Shown here in pieces: positions 1-5,785 of a stretch of DNA of 9,830 bases (positions are counted from its first letter, which is position 1; the number at the start of each line of letters is the position of its first letter). The notes beneath the pieces are model-generated. The model was not told where the DNA came from, made no database searches, and saw only the letters and a program-made list of their open reading frames with translations. The position numbers and the translations under genes are program-made. Where the stretch lies: positions 1-9,830 of the forward strand of contig CAJWVP010000085.1 in NCBI GenBank assembly GCA_913048145.1, read 5' to 3'. This stretch comes from an uncultured Rhodospirillaceae bacterium (GTDB lineage Bacteria; Pseudomonadota; Alphaproteobacteria; Rhodospirillales; Casp-alpha2).

Positions 1-69
1 ACCAGCGCCTTTCGACTTGCGTTTCGCCGAAGATGTTTCTTTGGTACCGCCGACTCTCGTGACTTTCAT
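1..69 (-). CDS. fliX: Probable flagellar assembly regulator FliX, N-terminal fragment
   Basis: An ATG at 69 reads leftward for 23 codons without a stop and runs off the window. The peptide begins MKVTRVGG and continues as a basic, Ser/Lys-rich stretch (SSAKRKSKGAG). FliX proteins of alphaproteobacteria typically start with MKV or MKI followed by a Gly/Ser/Lys-rich unstructured segment, so this is a resemblance rather than a domain match. FliX couples early flagellar assembly to the sigma-54 activator FlbD, which would suit the sigma-54 hook promoter at the other end of this window. The Shine-Dalgarno is weak (a GAGAG-like stretch just before the ATG). It could instead be an unrelated small basic protein, because only 23 residues are visible. 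Confidence 0.45.
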   Translation of the reverse strand, partial: MKVTRVGGTKETSSAKRKSKGAG

Positions 70-144
70 GGCTCTCGCCTGACTGTTGACGTGGTTGCGC
101 CCGGTTGGCGCAGCGTCGCGCCACCGAATCTTCCGCATCTCCAA

Positions 145-173
145 ACTATAGACAATCACGCGATGAACGTCAG
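145..173 (-). promoter_or_regulatory. Candidate sigma-70 promoter for the fliX-like gene
   Basis: On the minus strand a -35 CTGACG (168-173; 4 of 6 to TTGACA) is separated by exactly 17 nt from a -10 TATAGT (145-150; 5 of 6 to TATAAT). Transcription would start near 138 and leave a leader of about 70 nt before the ATG at 69. That leader holds a small perfect hairpin (TGCGCC 96-101 pairing with GGCGCA 107-112). The hairpin has no U-run, so it is not a convincing terminator for the permease gene upstream. The rest of the 138-nt gap shows nothing recognisable. Confidence 0.4.
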
Positions 174-207
174 CGATTTCCTCGCACCGCGCGATCAGAT
201 GACCGCA

Positions 208-1872
208 TCAATCGCGCCGCGCAAACCTATTCAAAACCGCGTTCATCATTATGACCGGCAGAATTCCGGCAGCAACAATGATGAGTGCGGGAAGCGCCGC
301 TTCCTCAAGCAGTTCATCTTTCGCGAATTGATAGACATAAGTTGGGAGGGTTTCGAAGTTGAAAGGCCGCAGCAGCAAAGTCATCGGCAGTTCCTTCATC
401 ACATCCACGAACACGAGCAACCCGCCCGCCACGAAGGATAGTCTGATCAACGGCAGGATGACCCGGCGCATGCCGTAACCCAACCCGTGGCCAAGCAGAA
501 GGTTCGCGTTCATCATATTTGGTGGGAGCCGCTCAAGACCTGAGGCCACAGCGCCATAACCCACCGCTTGAAACCGGATGATGCAGGCTAAGACGATCAA
601 GGTTACTCCACTAGTCAACCACCCTTGATAGGTGATCCCGAACAAGCCATTCACCAATAGACTTATACCATCGTCGATGACGCCGCCCGCCGTTACCACA
701 CCGATCGCAAGTATCGTTCCCGGAAAGGCGTACCCCACCGAAGCCACGGCTGTCGTTCGCCGCAAAACTACGCCCCCTTGGAACATCCCGACAAGCCCCA
801 GGAACGCTGCCGCCACCATGACCAGTAAGGCAACGACGCCGGCCAACAGAACGGAGTTGGCCGCCGCGTTGGCCCAGGCGTAATCAAAGGCCAGGGAATA
901 CCCCTCCAGTACGAAGGACCCGAGCACCGCCACCGGTCCGACGAACCCGATCAAGATCGGCGCACCGCAAATCATCCAACACCGCACGGCCTGCAGGCCC
1001 TCGGCCCGCTTAGCACGCAAGGGCACGGCGCGGCGCGTCGTGTCCGTGAACCTGCGGCGCGCTCGGGCGACCAATTCGAGGGTCAAGAGGGCGATCACAA
1101 ACAGGAAGGCAAAGGCCGCGATCTGCGCCGCCGCCGTCAAGCTGTTCATTCCGAGCCATACGTTGAAGATGCCGAGCGTCAGGGTCTCGATGGCGAAATA
1201 CTCGACTGTGCCAAAATCGGAAATCGTTTCCATCAACGCCAGCGCCAGACCGGCAGCAATGGCTGGGCGCGCCAGGGGCAAGCCAATTTTCCAGAACAAA
1301 CTTCGGTTGGCCAGCATGCCGACCTCATAAAGCGAGGCTGGCGTGAGCAAAAATGCCGTTCGGGCCATGACGTAAACGTAGGGATACAACACCGCGCCCA
1401 TAACCAACATCGCCCCGCCCATCGATCGTATCTCAGGAAACCAGTAATCGCGCGCGCTTTGCCACCCGAACTGTTCGCGCAACATTTTTTGAACCGGCCC
1501 GGCGTACTCGAGAAAGTCCGTATAGGTATAGGCAATCAAATAGGCCGGCACCGCTGCCGGCAACAGGAGCATCCACTGGAACCATTGGCGCCCAATAAAG
1601 TCATAGCGCACCACGGTCCAAGCCGCCGATACCCCGAAGACAAGGCACACAACTCCAACGCCAACCATCAGAATTAGCGTGTTGGCGACGTAGCGCGGTA
1701 GGACCGTTTCGAATAGATGTCTCCACAGGCCACCGCTATCACCGGCAGCGGCACCAAATACGGCCAGAATCGGCCCCAGAAGGATGGCGGCAATGACCAC
1801 CGCCGCCAAGACCCATGGATTGAACTCAAGGCGTCGCCTGGCGGCGACCAAAGGTGCCGTAGCCGCTACCAT
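208..1872 (-). CDS. fbpB: Ferric iron ABC transporter permease (FbpB/SfuB type, two fused permease domains)
   Basis: A 554-residue inner-membrane protein that would form the iron channel between the periplasmic binding protein and the ATPase. It has the fused double-permease layout typical of FbpB: hydrophobic segments grouped in two halves, roughly residues 19-270 and 300-548, each with an EAA-type cytoplasmic loop that contacts the ATPase. The first loop is near residues 183-222 (EVGMLANRSLFW, GLPLARPAI, then ETISDFGTVEYF). The second is near 445-495 and ends in DVMKELPMTLLLRPF, a signature I associate with iron permeases. Length is normal for the family (about 500-560). Its ATG overlaps the stop of the upstream ferric-binding ORF by 7 nt, indicating translational coupling in one operon. 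The substrate is inferred from the family and the neighbouring binding protein; a related cation is possible. Confidence 0.93.
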   Translation of the reverse strand: MVAATAPLVAARRRLEFNPWVLAAVVIAAILLGPILAVFGAAAGDSGGLWRHLFETVLPRYVANTLILMVGVGVVCLVFGVSAAWTVVRYDFIGRQWFQWMLLLPAAVPAYLIAYTYTDFLEYAGPVQKMLREQFGWQSARDYWFPEIRSMGGAMLVMGAVLYPYVYVMARTAFLLTPASLYEVGMLANRSLFWKIGLPLARPAIAAGLALALMETISDFGTVEYFAIETLTLGIFNVWLGMNSLTAAAQIAAFAFLFVIALLTLELVARARRRFTDTTRRAVPLRAKRAEGLQAVRCWMICGAPILIGFVGPVAVLGSFVLEGYSLAFDYAWANAAANSVLLAGVVALLVMVAAAFLGLVGMFQGGVVLRRTTAVASVGYAFPGTILAIGVVTAGGVIDDGISLLVNGLFGITYQGWLTSGVTLIVLACIIRFQAVGYGAVASGLERLPPNMMNANLLLGHGLGYGMRRVILPLIRLSFVAGGLLVFVDVMKELPMTLLLRPFNFETLPTYVYQFAKDELLEEAALPALIIVAAGILPVIMMNAVLNRFARRD

Positions 1873-2909
1873 CCGGCCCGGTCGATAACCCGCTGCGCTG
1901 CGGGCGCCAGTTCGGCGACGCGGGAAATCGGCATGCGGTCTTCAATGAATACGCCCCAAGATTTGAGTTCCTCGGACAAGGGAACATCCGGATTCACGGG
2001 ATATTCGAAGTTGACGGCCGCATAAAGGTCTTGAGCAGTCTTCATCGTCAGGAATTCCAGGAACTTCTTCGCTTCCGCCTTGTTCTTGGAATGCTTGGCG
2101 ATGCCACCACCGGAAATGTTGATGTGCGTACCGCGGTCTTTCTGATTAGGAAAGATCAGGGTCACGGCCTTAGCCCAATCGCGCTGCTCAGGCTTCTTGG
2201 CGTGCTTGAGCTTACCAAAGTAGTAGTTGTTGATGATCGCGATATCGCACTGGCCTTCATAGATGGCCTTGACCTGCGCCCGGTCATTGCCTTGCGGCCG
2301 ACGTGCGAGGTTTTCAACTACGCCTTTTGACCAGGCTTCCGCCGCTTTCACACCAACCGCATGGATCATGGAAGCCACCAAGGCCCGGTTGTAGACATGG
2401 CTGCCTGGACGGGAACAAATGCGGCCCTTCCACTTCGGATCGGCCAAATCTTCGTAGCGTTGGATCTCGGCTGCGTCCATGGCCCGCTTGGAAACGGCAA
2501 CAATTCGTGCGCGCTTCGAAAACGCAAACCACTTATTGCCCGGGTCACGCAGGTGCGCGGGAACATTCTTGTTTAAGACTTCGGAGTTTACGGTCGCCAG
2601 AAGATCCTTATCGGCATAGACGAAAAGCCGAGCGATGTCGACGGTCAGGATCACGTCGGCGGGGCTTCGCGCGCCCTCAGCTTGTAGCCGCTGCGCAAGA
2701 CCTTTCGAGGCGTAAACAATGTTGATCTTCGTACCTGTCTTCTTTTTATATGCATCCAAGAAAGGCTGGATCAGGAACGGCTGGCGGTGCGAATAAATAT
2801 TGAGCTCCGCAGCCTGAGCCGGCGCACTAAATGCAGAAATACTGAGCACAAAAGCCAGCGCACCCGTCAGCGAGGGGCGGCGAATCAATTGGGTCATCTT
2901 TGTGGTCAT
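1866..2909 (-). other. Domain or internally started gene: periplasmic ferric-binding protein (FutA/FbpA family)
   Basis: From M328 of the fused frame (ATG at 2909) the sequence reads as a normal 347-residue solute-binding protein. It has a basic start (MTTKMTQLIRR), a hydrophobic core (ALAFVLSISAF) and a signal peptidase I-like site APAQA-A before AELNIYSHRQ. Likely ferric ligands are Y366 and H368 in NIYSHRQ and the tandem tyrosines Y556/Y557 in INNYYFGKL, the pair that binds iron in FbpA and FutA. The GTHINISGGGIAKHSKN stretch near residues 587-603 is also typical of the family. The protein would capture Fe3+ in the periplasm and hand it to the adjoining permease. A second ATG (M332, at 2897) is an alternative start. 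Confidence 0.88.
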
Positions 2910-3875
2910 TTTTTGAATGTCCTTGATCAGCGGGCGCAAAATGATGAGAAACACCTCGTAAAAGGGACTGAGGAAGACCCCCCTCATACCGTGGGCGTCG
3001 ACCCCAGTTTCACGAACCCCAAAACGAAGGCGCTGACGGCCTTGGGCCAAGGACAGGCTGCCGCCCATCCAATCCCAAATGGCCAAAACGGCGCCGAAGT
3101 TCCGATCGTGATGTCGTGCGTCCATGGAATGGTGAATTTGGTGCTGGGCGGGTGAGATAAATATACGCTCAAGAACGGGGCCATAAGTAATCCATACATG
3201 GGAATGGCGCAAGTTCGAGCCCGCCACGTTGAAGGCAAAGAGAAACACATTGGCGCCTAGGACCGTCACCAGGTCTGCGCGGCTACCAAAAAAGTAGAGG
3301 AAACCTCCGATTGCAACAGCATGCACAAGAATACCGCGGAACGAGAAAATCAGAGCTTCTACCGGATGCGTCCGATAGACCGTGAAAGGCGTCAATGTTT
3401 CTGCAGAATGGTGGACCCGGTGGAAGGCCCATAAGACCGGCCATCGGTGCAAGGCCCGATGCACGAAGTATTTGGTTACGTCGTCCATCAGGAAGAGGGC
3501 ACAGGAAAACAGCGCCGCGATCGCCCAGTCAGGCGCATCAGGAAGGAGGATCACCCGCCCATCGAGCCAGACGTGAAGGCTTTCGAACAGCGCCGTCGCC
3601 AAAGCCAGCTTGGTGATCAGCCGTGGCGCGATGCCCATCATCAGGAATTGATTGATCAGGAGGATTTTATAGTCGGCCACGGCGGACCGAGAGAACCAGA
3701 CCTTGCGCGACAGAACAGCAGCAACCGCCTTACGAAGGCCGGTACGAGACGCGTAAATCTGTACGGCTATTGCGAGCACAAACGCAATACCGAGATAACC
3801 GAAGAAAACCCGTTTTTGCGGGTTCACAAACGGATCAGTGAGATCGCGTACATACTCGAGAAATAGTCCGTCCAT
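1866..3875 (-). CDS. In-frame fusion: sterol desaturase/fatty acid hydroxylase domain plus FutA/FbpA-type ferric-binding protein
   Basis: A single uninterrupted reading frame of 669 codons from the ATG at 3875; a TTG at 3890 would add five residues. Using 3890 numbering, residues 6-327 are a multi-pass membrane hydroxylase with the family's histidine boxes (H144/H148, HRVHH 157-161, H229/H231, HQIHH 250-254, H260/H261) expected to hold a di-iron centre. Residues 328-674 are a complete periplasmic ferric-binding protein with its own signal peptide. There is no stop, linker or repeat between them, whereas these families normally occur as separate proteins of about 320 and 340 residues. The ATG at 3875 is preferred over the TTG because the TTG lies right beside the hairpin at 3894-3926. 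The ORF follows the DUF4856 gene and overlaps the permease. It could be a true bifunctional protein, a read-through of two genes, or a lost stop from a sequence error. Confidence 0.85.
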   Translation of the reverse strand: MDGLFLEYVRDLTDPFVNPQKRVFFGYLGIAFVLAIAVQIYASRTGLRKAVAAVLSRKVWFSRSAVADYKILLINQFLMMGIAPRLITKLALATALFESLHVWLDGRVILLPDAPDWAIAALFSCALFLMDDVTKYFVHRALHRWPVLWAFHRVHHSAETLTPFTVYRTHPVEALIFSFRGILVHAVAIGGFLYFFGSRADLVTVLGANVFLFAFNVAGSNLRHSHVWITYGPVLERIFISPAQHQIHHSMDARHHDRNFGAVLAIWDWMGGSLSLAQGRQRLRFGVRETGVDAHGMRGVFLSPFYEVFLIILRPLIKDIQKMTTKMTQLIRRPSLTGALAFVLSISAFSAPAQAAELNIYSHRQPFLIQPFLDAYKKKTGTKINIVYASKGLAQRLQAEGARSPADVILTVDIARLFVYADKDLLATVNSEVLNKNVPAHLRDPGNKWFAFSKRARIVAVSKRAMDAAEIQRYEDLADPKWKGRICSRPGSHVYNRALVASMIHAVGVKAAEAWSKGVVENLARRPQGNDRAQVKAIYEGQCDIAIINNYYFGKLKHAKKPEQRDWAKAVTLIFPNQKDRGTHINISGGGIAKHSKNKAEAKKFLEFLTMKTAQDLYAAVNFEYPVNPDVPLSEELKSWGVFIEDRMPISRVAELAPAAQRVIDRAGW
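2910..3875 (-). other. Domain: membrane fatty acid hydroxylase / sterol desaturase family
   Basis: This is the N-terminal part of the fused frame (residues 6-327, numbered from the TTG at 3890). Hydrophobic segments are visible near residues 28-47, 74-103, 122-137, 176-202 and 205-224. The histidine pattern HxxxH (144, 148), HxxHH (157-161), HxxHH (250-254) plus HH (260-261) is the classic eight-histidine di-iron set of the C-5 sterol desaturase / fatty acid hydroxylase superfamily. Such enzymes use oxygen and iron to hydroxylate or desaturate lipid chains at the cytoplasmic face of the membrane. The substrate cannot be read from the sequence. The domain ends around PLIKDIQK, a natural-looking C terminus, which supports an ancestrally separate gene. 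Confidence 0.85.
2920..2924 (-). promoter_or_regulatory. Possible internal ribosome binding site before the ferric-binding protein start
   Basis: On the minus strand AAGGA lies 10 nt upstream of the ATG at 2909, inside the fused ORF. The distance is on the long side but usable. It would allow the ferric-binding protein to be made separately, with its signal peptide at a true N terminus, even though the upstream frame has no stop. Confidence 0.4.
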
Positions 3876-3893
3876 GCCTTTATCCAACAAGGC

Positions 3894-3926
3894 TGCGACG
3901 GCCCTCCCCTTTGGCGGGCCGTCGCA
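3894..3926 (-). terminator. Strong hairpin between the DUF4856 gene and the fused gene
   Basis: A perfect 11-bp GC-rich stem (TGCGACGGCCC at 3894-3904 pairing with 3916-3926) with an 11-nt loop lies just after the stop of the DUF4856 gene. On the minus strand it is followed only by GCCTTGTTGG, not a uridine run. It is therefore more likely a leaky terminator or an mRNA stabiliser that sets a higher yield of the first gene than a full stop to transcription. Confidence 0.5.
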
Positions 3927-3938
3927 TAGTTCGGTTGT

Positions 3939-5360
3939 TTAGTCGTTTTCGGCGCTGTTGCCGGCTCCCAGTTGCTTGGCAATGTCGGCCAGGTCACCGG
4001 CGATGGCTTTGTTCTTCGCCTTCACGCCGAACTTGTCTTCAAGCAGGCGCTGGGCTTTCGCCATGTGCAGCATGTATTCGCCCCAACTGGCTTCATCGCG
4101 CACATAGTTGCCCTTGCTGTCGATGTCTACGACCTGGCTAGAGTTCAGCATCACCGGACCGAAACCAATCAGGCGGTTCAGCTTGGCGGCGGTTTCACCC
4201 AGATTGTCTTTTCCTGTCTGCAGCGCCAATGCAAAGCCCTTCAACTCACCCCAGTGCTTTAAGTACTTTTTCAAAGCTTTCGAAGTGTCACCCTTAGCGT
4301 CCATGATCACTTTCAACTTTGCCATGTCATTGTAGACCGACCCAGCGTACTTGTAGGTGGCCTCGGCAAGAACCTTCTGCCAGTTCGTGCCGATGACGGC
4401 AGCGTAATTCTTGAGCTGAGTGCGTTGGGCATTGGTCAATTTCTCACCGTTTGCACTGGTTATCAGCTTGCGACCATCGAGGAAGGCGCGGGTGATTGTG
4501 TGTAGATAGTCCGTGCCGTTGCTCTTACCGTAGACGGAGGCATCGAAGCCGGCCGCATAGTAACCGGGACCGAAGGTCATTTCCGTTTTTAAATCGACCT
4601 TGCCGTCCTTGTTAAAGTCCGCTGCTGGAAATCCTTCCTTACGCCGTTTGGCGATGTTGTAAACATCCTTTGGCATAAGCTTCAGCGTGTGTGCTGGTAC
4701 GCCGAAGTATCCGAAAGCCTCATCCCACGAGTGCTCCTTACCGGTATAGGGCGCGCCTTTTTTGTAAGGTTTGTCGTTCGGCTTTTTGTTGGCCTCCAGC
4801 TTTTCATCGAGGTAGTTGTCGACGGCCTGATTGTAGGATACCGCCCCCATAATGAATTTGGAAATCAGCTGGCCATAGTCATAGCCGTTAGCGTAGTCGT
4901 AGCCCTTATTGGCGCTCGACGCTTTGTCGATCCAAAACTCGACCAGTTCCACGCCCGTCATGCCGTTCGGCATGCCGGTGATGGTGCCTTTGTATGTCTT
5001 ACCAACGAGGTTCTTGCCTTTCGAGATTTCTTCGATCTTTGTCTGCTTGATCACGAAAGGGCCTTTGGTCACCGGCGCCATAATGGCGTGACCTTCCTTG
5101 GAGCCTTTAAAGTATCTCATCATCTCGGCTTTGAGTGCCGCGTTCGGCGAGCCGTTCCCCTTATAGGCCAGTTTCTTCAATGTATCGTGAAGGAGATGAC
5201 GGGCGATCTGACCCGTGTAGCCCGTAGAACTGGTTTTTGATCCGTCATAGCCCTTCACGGTCACTGGGAATTTACCGTAGACGGCGTCGTCGGCGATCGC
5301 AGCGCCAGAAACCATTGCGAGAGAAAGGGCGGATACACCCAAGGTAAGTATTTTTGACAT
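3939..5360 (-). CDS. Exported DUF4856-like protein, Fur-regulated, iron-operon first gene
   Basis: A 473-residue protein with a clear signal peptide (residues 1-23, cleavage after AIA, mature start DDAVYG), so it acts in the periplasm or outside the cell. The mature part is rich in Lys, Tyr, Gly and Asn. It contains HSWDEAFGYFG (residues 210-220), which I associate with the DUF4856 family of unknown function, seen in other bacteria beside imelysin-type iron proteins; this is from memory and needs a profile search. DFNKDGKVD (248-256) matches a DxNxDGxxD calcium loop, although the usual acidic residue at loop position 12 is Thr259, with Glu260 next to it. No enzyme motif or haem CXXCH is visible. 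It is the first gene after the Fur-type promoter and shares the operon with the hydroxylase/ferric-binding ORF and the permease. Iron binding or delivery is inferred from context only. Confidence 0.82.
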   Translation of the reverse strand: MSKILTLGVSALSLAMVSGAAIADDAVYGKFPVTVKGYDGSKTSSTGYTGQIARHLLHDTLKKLAYKGNGSPNAALKAEMMRYFKGSKEGHAIMAPVTKGPFVIKQTKIEEISKGKNLVGKTYKGTITGMPNGMTGVELVEFWIDKASSANKGYDYANGYDYGQLISKFIMGAVSYNQAVDNYLDEKLEANKKPNDKPYKKGAPYTGKEHSWDEAFGYFGVPAHTLKLMPKDVYNIAKRRKEGFPAADFNKDGKVDLKTEMTFGPGYYAAGFDASVYGKSNGTDYLHTITRAFLDGRKLITSANGEKLTNAQRTQLKNYAAVIGTNWQKVLAEATYKYAGSVYNDMAKLKVIMDAKGDTSKALKKYLKHWGELKGFALALQTGKDNLGETAAKLNRLIGFGPVMLNSSQVVDIDSKGNYVRDEASWGEYMLHMAKAQRLLEDKFGVKAKNKAIAGDLADIAKQLGAGNSAEND

Positions 5361-5403
5361 CGGAAACCCCCGATTGAGTTGAAATCCAGGAGATTGCGAA
5401 TCT

Positions 5404-5422
5404 GCAAAAGATTCTCATTCTC
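5404..5422. promoter_or_regulatory. Second Fur-like box
   Basis: The 19-mer GCAAAAGATTCTCATTCTC matches the Fur consensus GATAATGATAATCATTATC at 13 of 19 positions. It lies 22 bp from the stronger box at 5426-5444, in the same register, and would sit just downstream of the transcription start of the iron operon. Two helical turns of spacing suits cooperative binding. Confidence 0.5.
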
Positions 5423-5425
5423 TAT

Positions 5426-5444
5426 GCAAGTGATACTCATTATC
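5426..5444. promoter_or_regulatory. Fur box over the iron operon promoter
   Basis: The 19-mer GCAAGTGATACTCATTATC matches the Fur consensus GATAATGATAATCATTATC at 15 of 19 positions. It covers the -10 element of the minus-strand promoter, the standard geometry for iron-dependent repression: iron-loaded Fur would block RNA polymerase, and iron starvation would release it. Confidence 0.75.
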
Positions 5445-5466
5445 AGATAAATCAACCTCCTGTCAC
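5439..5466 (-). promoter_or_regulatory. Sigma-70 promoter of the iron operon
   Basis: On the minus strand the -35 is GTGACA (5461-5466; 5 of 6) and the -10 is GATAAT (5439-5444; 5 of 6), 16 nt apart. An A8 tract (T8 at 5480-5487 on the plus strand) lies just upstream and could serve as an UP element. The start site would be near 5432, giving a leader of about 72 nt that contains the second Fur-like box. The leader ends in a GGGGG stretch 6 nt before the DUF4856 ATG, a weak Shine-Dalgarno. Confidence 0.65.
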
Positions 5467-5487
5467 GCATCATTTATGATTTTTTTT

Positions 5488-5785
5488 AAGCCGTGGTTCA
5501 TGCCCCTCCCCGCAGTCCAAACTCGACATTTTATCGAAGGGTGCATGTTCATGTTTCTGGACATTCGATTGACGGCAGTTACCGTATCCGATACGAGGAC
5601 TCCGAAGGGGTAATTGCCAACCGCCGACGCATTTGAACCTTTCGGAGAATCAGAGCCGTGCGTTTAAGCGATGAGTTTCAGCCCAAATTCAAGCTGCCGG
5701 GCGGCTGGCACGTAACAACGTGCTTCACCCTGACAACACAGTTGCACCAAACCTCATTTGGTTTCTAAAGGTCGGAATATCGCTG
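5488..5785. other. Divergent intergenic region upstream of the ATPase gene
   Basis: About 300 nt with no recognised gene. It holds a weak possible plus-strand -35 (TTGACG at 5569-5574) without a good -10. It also holds a small palindrome (5583-5595) and a 36-codon plus-strand ORF starting with GTG at 5658 and ending with TAA at 5766-5768, 17 nt before the ATPase start. That ORF begins VRLSDEFQPKFKLPGGW, has only a distant GGAG upstream, and matches nothing I know. No Fur box as good as the one at 5426 was seen on the ATPase side. Confidence 0.4.
5583..5595. promoter_or_regulatory. 13-bp palindrome, possible operator
   Basis: CGTATC-C-GATACG is a perfect inverted repeat around one central base. 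It sits 8 bp after the only TTGAC-like hexamer upstream of the ATPase gene, a position suited to a repressor site. No regulator is identified. Confidence 0.2.

Noticed and set aside
3876..3890. TTG at 3890 as the start of the fused gene
   Set aside because: The TTG is close to the foot of the strong hairpin, and an ATG five codons later has a reasonable upstream GGA; the longer start cannot be fully excluded.
4689..5240. 183-codon plus-strand ORF opposite the DUF4856 gene
   Set aside because: It is a shadow of the minus-strand gene, whose signal peptide, motifs and promoter are all in place; no start signal supports the antisense frame.
5469..5487. ATCA/TGAT mini-stem followed by eight T, resembling a plus-strand terminator
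   Set aside because: The stem is only 4 bp and no plus-strand gene ends here; the A/T tract is better explained as an UP element of the minus-strand promoter.
5545..5613. 22-residue plus-strand ORF beginning MFMFLDIRLTAV
   Set aside because: It is very short with a poorly spaced Shine-Dalgarno, no conservation can be tested, and it overlaps the possible promoter and palindrome.
5720..5785. GTG at 5720 as the ATPase start
   Set aside because: The extra 22 residues do not resemble the beginning of an ABC ATPase, and the ATG at 5786 starts the fold at the usual distance before Walker A.
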